The notes under the pieces: generated by a model
Databases searched by the model: none
Seen by the model: only the letters and a program-made list of their open reading frames with translations
What the model was told of the DNA's origin: nothing
From: Chimonanthus salicifolius
Lineage: Eukaryota > Streptophyta > Magnoliopsida > Laurales > Calycanthaceae
Assembly (NCBI GenBank): GCA_013350335.1
Contig: CM023537.1
Span: forward strand, 48,358,111 to 48,422,110
Direction of reading: 5' to 3'
DNA length: 64,000 nucleotides
Position numbers and translations under genes: made by a program
Part shown: one piece after another, positions 55,690 through 64,000 of the stretch
How the letters are laid out: every line of letters starts with the position of its first letter
Position numbering within the stretch: the stretch's first letter is position 1

Positions 55690-56250
55690 CTACATTAAAT
55701 TTGGGGCTCCACATAGAGGATATTAAATTAGGGAAACTATGTTTAAATAAGGAAGGTCTATTTTAGGAGAGTTCTAAATGGGGTTAGTTTCCTATTTTGA
55801 TGGGAAGTAGGAATGAAAAGTTCTAATTGCCTTAGGGGTCCTCCCTCTGCCTATAAAAGGGTCTCTCTCCATAATTATCCATCAACTTAAGTCGACCCTA
55901 GTGTCTAAAAATACTATTTACGAAATTGGAAGAGGGAATTAAGGAGGCAAGAGGCAGAAACTCCATGGTGGGTGTTTTCTCATGTTTTTGGACTTCAAGA
56001 AGTATTGACATATTAAAGGGAAGATCAAATTTCACTCTTCTTCATCAATGGATCAAGGAATGTCTTATAATTATTATGTTAATGATTTTCGCATTAAGAT
56101 TGATAAGTGTTTCAAGCATTAATCGATTCAGATCTTGTGGTTATATTGTTCGAGTATGTCGAACATTAAGTTTAATGATGAATGAATGTACGATTGATTC
56201 TCAATCAATAAACTCTGATATTATGATGAAGTATTACAACCCGTGCCTCT
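55690..56250 (+). mobile_element. Probable solo LTR inside LINE ORF1
   Basis: The segment interrupts the LINE reading frame after HVKVNM and carries a clear TATA box ctataaaag at about 55,850 followed by a leader, as in a copia-type LTR. Ends look like tacattaaatttgggg and gaagtattaca, but a target duplication is not clear, so limits are approximate. Confidence 0.45.
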
Positions 56251-56616
56251 TCCCTTCAAGATACCATGAATAGGCTTGAGTTTGAGAATCCTAGCAAACC
56301 CTTTTTGGCAATTCCTTAGCTGGATTGCAGATCAAGCCTGGTGATCCTATGCATGGTGATGCTGCCTTTTGTTTACCGTAGGACATGCTCATTGCTATTG
56401 TCCAATGTACTCCCTTTGCTGAGCCACCCCTACACAGTCTAGTCCCATTGTTCTTTCTCTCCCTGGGAGGACTTCAAACTTGAACGGTGCCAACTAAACT
56501 AATTTCCAATGGTCTTCTTTGTTTAAGAAGCAAAAAGAGGCCTCCTTGACCCTTGACTTTGCTGACCCTTAAAACTTGGGTTGGGTTTTGACCCAATCCG
56601 TAAAAAGTGTGGGTTG

Positions 56617-57150
56617 GATTCTACTACTGCCAGGGGCACCAATCTCGTACATACTCGGGTCTGTGTTGAGATCACTTCCACTAGCACCTTATACGACACA
56701 ATCATCATCAAAACTCCTATGGGGAACCTTGCGCAGAAAGTTGTCTATAACTGGAAGACAAAAGTTTGCAGCACTTGCAATTCCTTGCACCACTTCTTGG
56801 AACAGTGCCCTATGAAGCCAAAAACAGTACCAAAACAACTAAAAATTGTGTCCTATACTGAGCCTCATGTTGCTACTGCCAATACCATCACTGCTGCTGC
56901 AGTCACCAATATGGTAATTGTTGAAGCTAATGGTAAAGAAGTCGTCATTGACTCTACTCCACCTGCATTTCAGTCCCCCTTGTTCCTTAAAGGTGGCCCC
57001 TTAAAACCGAAGAAGTCTAATATTGCAACTCCTAATATGTTTCAAGCCCTTACTAATGATGAGAATTTGGACCAACCTTATTTTACAGAAGTCCCAATGA
57101 AGAAAAAGGATCTCAATCTAATTGATAATATCATCGACTCATATTCCTAG
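56617..57150 (+). pseudogene. LINE ORF1 C-terminal part with zinc knuckle
   Basis: The frame reads LDSTTARGTNLVHTRVCVE, then KVVYNWKTKVCSTCNS and LHHFLEQCPM, the C-x2-C-x4-H-x4-C knuckle (near 56,768-56,810) typical of plant LINE ORF1. A basic and acidic tail follows to the stop at 57,148. It would bind nucleic acid in the LINE RNP. Confidence 0.8.
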
Positions 57151-57231
57151 GCTAAAGTTGCTGATGAAAATGAGGATGTGGATGGGCCACTGGATGGCCA
57201 TCAACCTTTTCCATGTTATTTATCTCCTAGA

Positions 57232-57660
57232 ATGTAAGGTTGCTAAATCGCCCATGTTTGCAACAAGAGCTCAAAGACAAGATCACTGCTGAGTCTCCAA
57301 ACATTTTTTGTATCCTTGAAAGTAGAATTAGATCCAATAATTTTTATTTTACTTCTAATAATATCTTGCCTAGAAGCTGGCTGAATTACTCTAATTCTTC
57401 TTTGTGTAACTCTGCTAGAATCTGGATCACCTGGGATAGCAATGTCCATCTGGACATCATTCATACTTCTAACCAAGCCATTTTTTGTAAGGTCACTAAC
57501 CATACCTACCCTTCATTTCTTTCTGTGTTGTATCTATGGACACAACTGTCCTTAATCAAGGAAAAGTCTTTGGCAAGAAATCCAACATTTCTCTGCCAAT
57601 AACCAAGGTTCCTGCATCTATTTGGGGATTTCAACTGTATTAGAAGCGCGGACAAGAAGT
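57232..57660 (+). pseudogene. LINE endonuclease N-terminal half
   Basis: The start NVRLLNRPCLQQELKDKI matches the N-V-R-G-L-N entry of plant LINE endonucleases, followed by IFCILESRI, the position of the catalytic glutamate. After a frame break near 57,600 the block LFGDFNCIRSAD is readable at about 57,615-57,655. It is cut there by the next LTR. Confidence 0.8.
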
Positions 57661-59256
57661 TTTTATGTTTTAAATTTGTAAATCTCGCAAGCGTACGAGC
57701 CATTTGTTAGTATACCATATGAGTACGAGGTCAAAGCCACATGAAATCACAAAATATATGCTTAAAATTAAATATGTACCTTTTAAGAAAATGTAATCTT
57801 GAGAATCTTAGATTAAGTCTGGATGTGAAATAAAAAGATAAATTTTAATTGGAAAACAAGTGAACATCGTCTTTTATTTAACATGTGAATCAAATTAGTC
57901 CTTTTACTTCTTTTTTTACATTGGTGAATCAATGGATATGTAGTCATCTCTCTTAAATTAAAATTATAAAGTTCTGGATTAAAATAATATATTCACAGTT
58001 CCAATTAAAGAATATTTTGGGTGAGAGGTTGTTTTTATACATGAAAGAATAAATTAAAGAATGAATAAATTATTAAACAAAGATTACAATGTTAAACTAA
58101 GAATTAAATAAAATACATGGATTACAAAACAAATAAATAAGCATCAAAGATAAAAATAAACTAATTATCATACATACAAAGTGGATAGCATAACTAAATG
58201 AAGTAAATAGCAGAATTAAATTGACATAAAAAATAAATGACAGATTAAAATAAAAGCATAATTTAAAGGTGGTTGTGGAATTATTCTCTCATCGCCCAAA
58301 ATTATTAAATGAACAAGAAACCTAGATCTGAAATTCAACGCATAAAAGTCAAGTTTCATTTTACACCTTGTAATTAAATTTTAAACTCTTTGATCTAATT
58401 AAAGTTTGATCCTAGGTTCAACATTCACAACCTAAGACTTTAATCAAATTAGGAACATAAATTAAAAATTAAAATGAAGCATAAAAGATAACATGAACCA
58501 TCAGACTTTTCAAGAATCTAAAAATGGACGATATTTATTTATTAAATGGAATGAATTCAAAGTACAAAAGATGGAGTACAATACATGAAAAACACTTAAA
58601 ATAAATTGCAAATAAAGTAAATCTCATTTGCAATTTTCGAGTATGCTCCTTTGTCTTCAATGTATTTTTCCAACTTTAGGTACTCTTGAGCTCAAGGTCA
58701 AATTCGAATTTGGCTTTGGGGTAGTGGGTATTTATAGGCTCAAGGAAAGGATGGATGGCTGAGATTAAATTAAGGTATAAGTTAGAAAATCAAAGGACTG
58801 GATTAGATCTAAATGGAAATGGGTGGATGGGATTAAATGTTGCAAAAGGTTAGGGTTTACAAGGGTGTACACGAATTTGGAGTGTCTTGGCATGGTGGCT
58901 AAGTCATGATGGAAAGAATTTTGGAGTTTAGGAGAGAAGATAGGAGAGAGATAGGGCTACACGATTTTGGGGTGTGTGTTTAGGGTTTTGGGTTGATGCA
59001 AAATGAATGGCTAAGGTTTGAAGATGGGATGATTGAATGGTGGAGATGAATGGAAGTGATGTAGAGGGTTGACTAGGTGCAAAATTCAAATGCGGTGGCT
59101 TTGGATTGTGAAAATCGTGTGAGATGTGGTGGAATTAGGATGATGAGATGTGTAGGGGTCCTAGGAGTGTATCTAGATGGTTTTAAGTCTAAGTGTATGG
59201 AGAGGTTTTAGGTGCTAAAATCCTGCATGAGCTATGGAGATTGGATTGAATGATGT
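57661..59256 (+). repeat. Gypsy-type LTR, plus orientation, 3' end lost
   Basis: It starts near tgttttaaatttgtaaatct and ctcgcaagcgtacgag, with gagtacgaggtc 50 bp on. It is the inverse match of 11,521-13,412 over more than 1 kb. It truncates the LINE on the left and is itself cut by the next LTR at 59,257. Confidence 0.75.
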
Positions 59257-61447
59257 TGTAACGTCCCTCCTCTAACCACCATCATCAGAGCGATAATAGA
59301 GATATTTGAGTGGAGAGGGAGGCGAGCGCCACAACGCGAGCCGAGTCCGAGTACGAAGACCCTGACCCTTGACTAGCCCAACTAGTGTGTGCATTATAAT
59401 TTTGCACAAACTAACATAATCTTGCAGAAGATTTATAAATATTTCATAATATCGCATGAATAGTCAACATACATTCCATAGCAGACAAGGAAGTTCCCAC
59501 CAATGATCATAGTAGTCAATTACGAATCAACGTACAAAAGGGATGTAAAATTACAATCCTCAAAATGAATATCATTATACAACTTCAATATCCTCACAAC
59601 TCTCAAACATAAAATATCTAAATCCTCCAAGCTTTCCACTTGGTTCTTCTCTTCGTCCATATCCGGCCATTGCAAGGCTCGATCTCAATTACGTACTTTG
59701 AACCTGCATACACATCTAGTGGAGGAATTTATGGGTTTAGTCAACGCGCCTAGTAAGAATTCCGATCATAAAAGTACACTGATGAACACTATAGAAAAAC
59801 CCATACTTTTACTTACATATTCGATTCCAGAATCATATTTTATCATTAAAAGTATCATATACTTTTCCATCTTCTACATGATTGTAAAATCCCTCCTTCA
59901 AATCATACTTTACTCTCACATTTGAAATTCATATCTTTTCCTCATGAAAATATCAAACTTAAGACTCTTCTGCAAAACATCATCATTTTAGGAAAACTTC
60001 ATATTTCAAATATTATTTCAAAACTTTCTTTCATAATCTCATTCTTATAATGATATCAAAATCAAAACACATGTTGAAATCATACTTACATCTTTATTTC
60101 CAACTTCCATGCTCAATTCATATAAAATACTCATTAATATGTAATGTGCTCATGCCATGGGTGCCATGATCCATGTATGCTCTCTTCATGCTCCATGCTT
60201 AGGTGTTTCCTAGACTCATTTACAACCACTGGGAATACTACATTCCCATACTCTTATTTCAATTTACACCTTGGGGTACCATACCCTATACCATCAACTC
60301 AACCGGATTCACTGGGGAGTATTACATTCACATTTACCATCATTCACATTCTTACATTTTTACATACTGATATACACAGTCATATAAATTTCAGTCACAA
60401 TACCAAGGTTTGTTCCGGACTGCTCAGCCCATTGGTCTCATCATCTGTGACTACCACCATTCCCAGTTACGACATCAAGGTCTGTCCGGAACTGCTCAGC
60501 CCATTGATTCATCAATTATAATGTCCATATCATTCATCATATTACTCAACACTTAAACTGGACCAATGTCTATTCTATCAACAGTCTTCCCATCCCTTAC
60601 CATGTACCCGAGGATGGATGCAAATGACCATACCATGGATGTCAATGCATTCTTTATCGTGCTACTTATACTCATGTATGTTTCATGCTCTTATTTTTTT
60701 TAAAAACAATATAATAATAATTCGTTAACCCAAACTATCTCAAGATACATATCCATAATTCATAAACCCAAACTATCTCAAGGTACATATCCTTATTTTC
60801 ATTAAATACCAAATCATTTGAACACATCAAATTCACTTGATAATTTATTCATACCGTACATATATACTATCGTTCATAATTCCATTTCAAACACATTATA
60901 ACGGAAGTCTACGACATTTTCATAGTCATAATCATACAGTCTTAAGTATGAAATCAAATTGATGTATTTCAAAGATTCCTTTACACACTCATATCACGTT
61001 CACCCACATAAGTGGTCTTATTTCCACAAGCCACATGTCATAATTTCTAAATTTAATTATCCAATGCCATTCATACCATTCGTCATACACGGATATACAG
61101 TGTAGCCATCACAGGGCCCATGCACTATAATACAACACCGGGAATTTAAATTCCAATACATTTGCTAATTGACATTCTAGTAATCCATTACATCTTTCAC
61201 AAGTGGCTATACGGAGATGAAAAGAAACAACGAACACCTTTTATATAATGGTAGTGTTTCCACATCTGGATTTGAAAGCCATATGGATAATGGGAAGGTT
61301 AGCAGGGAAGCGACATGACGATGAAGGAACGAACTTGAGAATAAGGGTAGAATATAAGAATGTTCTATCCGAGATGATTTGAATGGAAATAAGTAGAACC
61401 CAAGCATGTCTAAATTTTTGGGACAAAAATTCTAAAAGGTGTTAGTA
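59257..61447 (-). mobile_element. Probable solo LTR related to 31,381-34,499
   Basis: The start TGTAACGTCCCTCC and the following cgccacaacgcgag and ccgagtccgag words match the start of the 3.1-kb solo LTR (acgtcacgacgcaag, ctaagtccgg). The other end ggtgttagta corresponds to its ggtgttata. No internal domains occur in 2.2 kb. A clear target duplication was not found, and no 72-bp dyad array is seen in it. Confidence 0.6.
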
Positions 61448-61448
61448 T

Positions 61449-62571
61449 TGTAACACCCCAAAATCTTAACCCAGTGGATAACTGTGATCACCTCTTACGA
61501 GTGAGATTAGAGGGGTGATTAATTAATTAAGAGAGGTTAAGAGATTTGAATTACCTTGTTAATTCCATTGAAGATAAATTAATGGAGTGAGATTAAGAAA
61601 ATAATTAACTTGGTGGTGAAATATAAGGTGATTAAATTAAGTGTTAATTTAATTACAAGATTACCGAATGAGGTTTGAGGGAGACTAAGTTAAGTGATGA
61701 TTTAATAAAATCATTTTGAAAATAGAGTGGAATATAATTAATATAAATTAATTGATGACATGGCGGGCGTGCCACATAAGCGATGACGTGGTAGGATAAG
61801 ATGAGGTGGCATACCACATGGCAATATGTGACCTCTAACCACCCCACCTTTGTATTAAATGTAAGGACCACTTCACCTCCACTTTCGGCCAATCCAAGCC
61901 CTCCACCTCACCCTTGCTTGTTGACTACACAAACCAAAAGCAAAAGAGGGAAAAAACTAATGCTTTTTCCTCCCTTCCACTCCCTCATCTCTCATACGGT
62001 GGTCTCTCTCTCTCTCTCTCATTCCCTCTTTCCAATCAGTGGTGCCTCTCCCATCGGTTCCCTTCCTTCTTCTCCCTCCTCTCCTTCACTCCTTCACCCG
62101 ATTTGGCCCATTTTATGTGTGATTTTTGGATTGGTCTCACTCTAAGCTCTCTTTTGCACGGATTCGTTTCCCTTTAAGGTAATTTCTTCAACCCTTCTTC
62201 TCTTTTTACCCTAGATTAAGGGATTTTTGTGAGAAATCATGGGATAGAAGTATAGAATGGCTATTGGGGCCTTATTGGGGAGAGATACATGGAGTAATTT
62301 TGGGGATTCCGAAATGTGGGCATGGGTATGGACTGAGTTGTAAATGGGTTTTGGTATCCATTGGGAGGCATGTAATTTGGGAAAAAGGGTGCAATGTCGA
62401 TTTTAAGGTTTATTGTTAGGGAAATTTGGGGATTTCTCATGGGTTTGGTGAATTGAACCGAGCGACTAAGCAGTCATTACTGATGAACCACCGGGTGACT
62501 AAGCGCCACCTCAAATGGTATCACCGAGTGACCAGCGCCACTATGGATGATAGTGTGGCCCAGAGGTTACG
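61449..62571 (+). mobile_element. Gypsy-type LTR, plus orientation
   Basis: It starts TGTAACACCCC, contains the gatgacatgg...gccacat and cggcc words seen in the minus strand of 31,381-34,499, and has a CT-rich leader at 61,970-62,180. The end near gaggttacg (62,571) is approximate. The frame 61,801-62,145 is low-complexity leader, not a gene. Confidence 0.55.
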
Positions 62572-64000
62572 ATACTGAATTTAAAAACACAATGCGTAAA
62601 AATAAAAACACAATTGTTAGATGGGGTTAATCTTTCCCCTCTTTTAATTAAAAGCTGAAAAATAAGTTTTGAACATAAAATAAAATGATTTTAAAGGTAT
62701 AACTTAAAATTTAGGAGAGAAGCCTACCCTCCCTTTATTTTGAAAAATTCAATTTTAAAACTCAATACTAAGCTATTCTTAAACTACTACGGAGTTATTA
62801 AAATTAAAAATAGAATCATTTCGGTACCTCACACGCAAAAATCAGTTGAGATTTGGCCTTGTTTTGAAAACCCGATGTAGACGTGGGAAAGTCGAGCGTC
62901 TGCTGTTGTTAGACGTTGGAACCGAACGAAAATGAAAAGAAGGAAAAGAAATAAAAGAAAAGAAGAAAGAGAGAGCGATGGAAGAGAGAGAGTTGCTGCT
63001 GCCTCTTTTTTTTTCCTTCTTCTGCTTCTTGCAAACGTAAAGAAGGAAAAATAAAAGGAAGAGAAGAAAGCGAAAGACAGAGAGAGGCGTTGGAGGCAGC
63101 ATTTTTTTTTTTTCTTTCTTTCCTTTAACTCCCCCTCATGCCTCCTCCTTACAATTTATAGCCGCATGGAAGTCACCTTGTGCACCCACGTTGCACATCT
63201 AGTACTATAGACTAATAGGATAGCTTAGATATTATCTTAAGATTTTTTTATTTCATTATTATTTTCTTTGAACTAATACCTCTTACGTCCTTTGTCAATT
63301 CTATGTATTTCAGGGTCCCACTAATTTAATCTAAATAGTCCACTAGGTCATATATTAAATTATAAGCATAGTATTAAATTTTGAATAGAAACTCACTCAA
63401 CAACTCAGTGTTTTAATCGAAAGACATCGATTTGACAAAATTTCTTAATTTTAAATAATCTCTCAGAGAAAATCTAATTTTATAATTAGATATATTAAAT
63501 TAGTCTCGTAAAAACATTCTAAAGTTTCAAAGTGTTTTGGAGTAAAAAACCACTCCATCTAAATGACAGAATATTCAACGGCTCACATTTTTTGACGTAA
63601 AATAACTATTAAAAAACTTGATATTTTGAAAATCTGAAGATACCAAAGGCTCAGTTATATTACAGATTGAATATTAACTCCCTCCGTTTATTTTTAAGAT
63701 TCTGTCTTCCTTATCAAAGTGTGGTTTTGCCACCTATAAAATTTTAGGCAGTGAAAATAGGTAGAATTAGGTCGATATTGACATTTCGTCAAGTCTGGAA
63801 TTTAAAAATAATGTAAGATCTAAAATTTGGAGTTGAAATGAGATTAAATGACTGAGTTTCCAAAGCAACCATGTTTTAACCTTAAAACAATGTTATTAAT
63901 ATTCATAACTTGTTATTATACATTTAAAATTTCATTTGAAAGAGTTTTTGGACTCGGATCGAGTCAGACTCAGACTCATTGAGAAGCTCATTCAATATTC
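62572..64000. other. AT-rich DNA with promoter-like and MITE-like pieces
   Basis: On the minus strand a TATA-like GGCTATAAATTG (about 63,155-63,166) precedes a CT-rich leader (63,000-63,130), which looks like an LTR promoter. At 63,678 CTCCCTCCGTTTATTTTTAA resembles one end of a Stowaway MITE; the other end is not seen. No gene is recognised. Confidence 0.35.

Larger units (their letters stand above)
54157..57660 (+). mobile_element. L1-type LINE on the plus strand, ORF1 and endonuclease start only
   Basis: Pieces in order are an ORF1 start (54,157-54,578), more ORF1 (55,214-55,690), an ORF1 C-terminal part with a zinc knuckle (56,617-57,150) and the first half of an endonuclease (57,232-57,660). 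A TRIM and a probable solo LTR interrupt ORF1. The LINE stops at about 57,660, where a gypsy LTR begins, so RT is absent. Internal stops make it inactive. Confidence 0.8.

Noticed and set aside
61801..62177. Serine- and proline-rich frames near 61.8-62.2 kb
   Set aside because: Low-complexity CT-rich leader inside an LTR, open in several frames.

Overview
The window is plant nuclear DNA, most likely from a woody or other large-genome flowering plant. The signs are layered LTR retrotransposons primed by initiator-Met tRNA, plant L1-type LINEs, tRNA-derived SINEs, several MITE families and a canonical angiosperm JAZ gene with GT-AG introns. The species cannot be named from the sequence. There is no bacterial-style organisation. 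Almost everything outside one gene is mobile-element sequence or AT-rich intergenic DNA.

Layout. 1-10,063: an old Ty3/gypsy-like element (5' LTR cut by the window edge, gag remnant, long 3' LTR) that was itself hit by a minus-strand LTR (2.16-4.07 kb), a non-autonomous LTR element (4.07-6.46 kb) and a TRIM cluster (8.33-9.59 kb). 10.2-13.4 kb: gag and LTR of a related gypsy element on the minus strand. 15.6-22.8 kb: a MITE-rich stretch with two Mutator-type elements, a Stowaway, a hAT MITE, a palindrome-rich Mutator MITE and a SINE. 23.08-35.64 kb: one minus-strand LINE split by three later insertions (a 5.5-kb Copia element, a 3.1-kb solo LTR and a TRIM). 36.6-39.6 kb: another TRIM, a SINE and microsatellites. 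39.70-40.38 kb: the one convincing host gene, a three-exon JAZ8-type jasmonate repressor on the minus strand, with a TATA box and paired MYC2-type T/G-boxes. 42.5-43.9 kb: a SINE cluster. 44-53.5 kb: mostly AT-rich, with a TRIM, a hAT MITE, a 1.3-kb Mutator element, a 30-bp minisatellite and two fold-back sequences. 54.2-57.7 kb: a plus-strand LINE interrupted by a TRIM and a probable solo LTR. 57.7-62.6 kb: three gypsy-type LTRs end to end.

Two signals stand out. (1) Inside the 3.1-kb solo LTR, palindromes built on a TTCAGTCGACTGAA-type core recur in pairs 20-22 bp apart, and the pairs repeat every 71-73 bp for eight units, while the DNA between pairs is unrelated from unit to unit. A second, unrelated LTR (3.77-3.88 kb) has the same geometry (22-23 bp within pairs, 72-73 bp period) with a different dyad sequence, just upstream of its TATA-like box. 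(2) Five complete TRIM elements with perfect 5-bp target-site duplications lie within 40 kb. In one of them the two LTR copies differ by a compensated change in a 13-bp-arm palindrome.

The genes do not form a pathway. JAZ8-like acts alone here as a nuclear co-repressor of jasmonate-responsive transcription; the rest of the window is a record of nested transposition.
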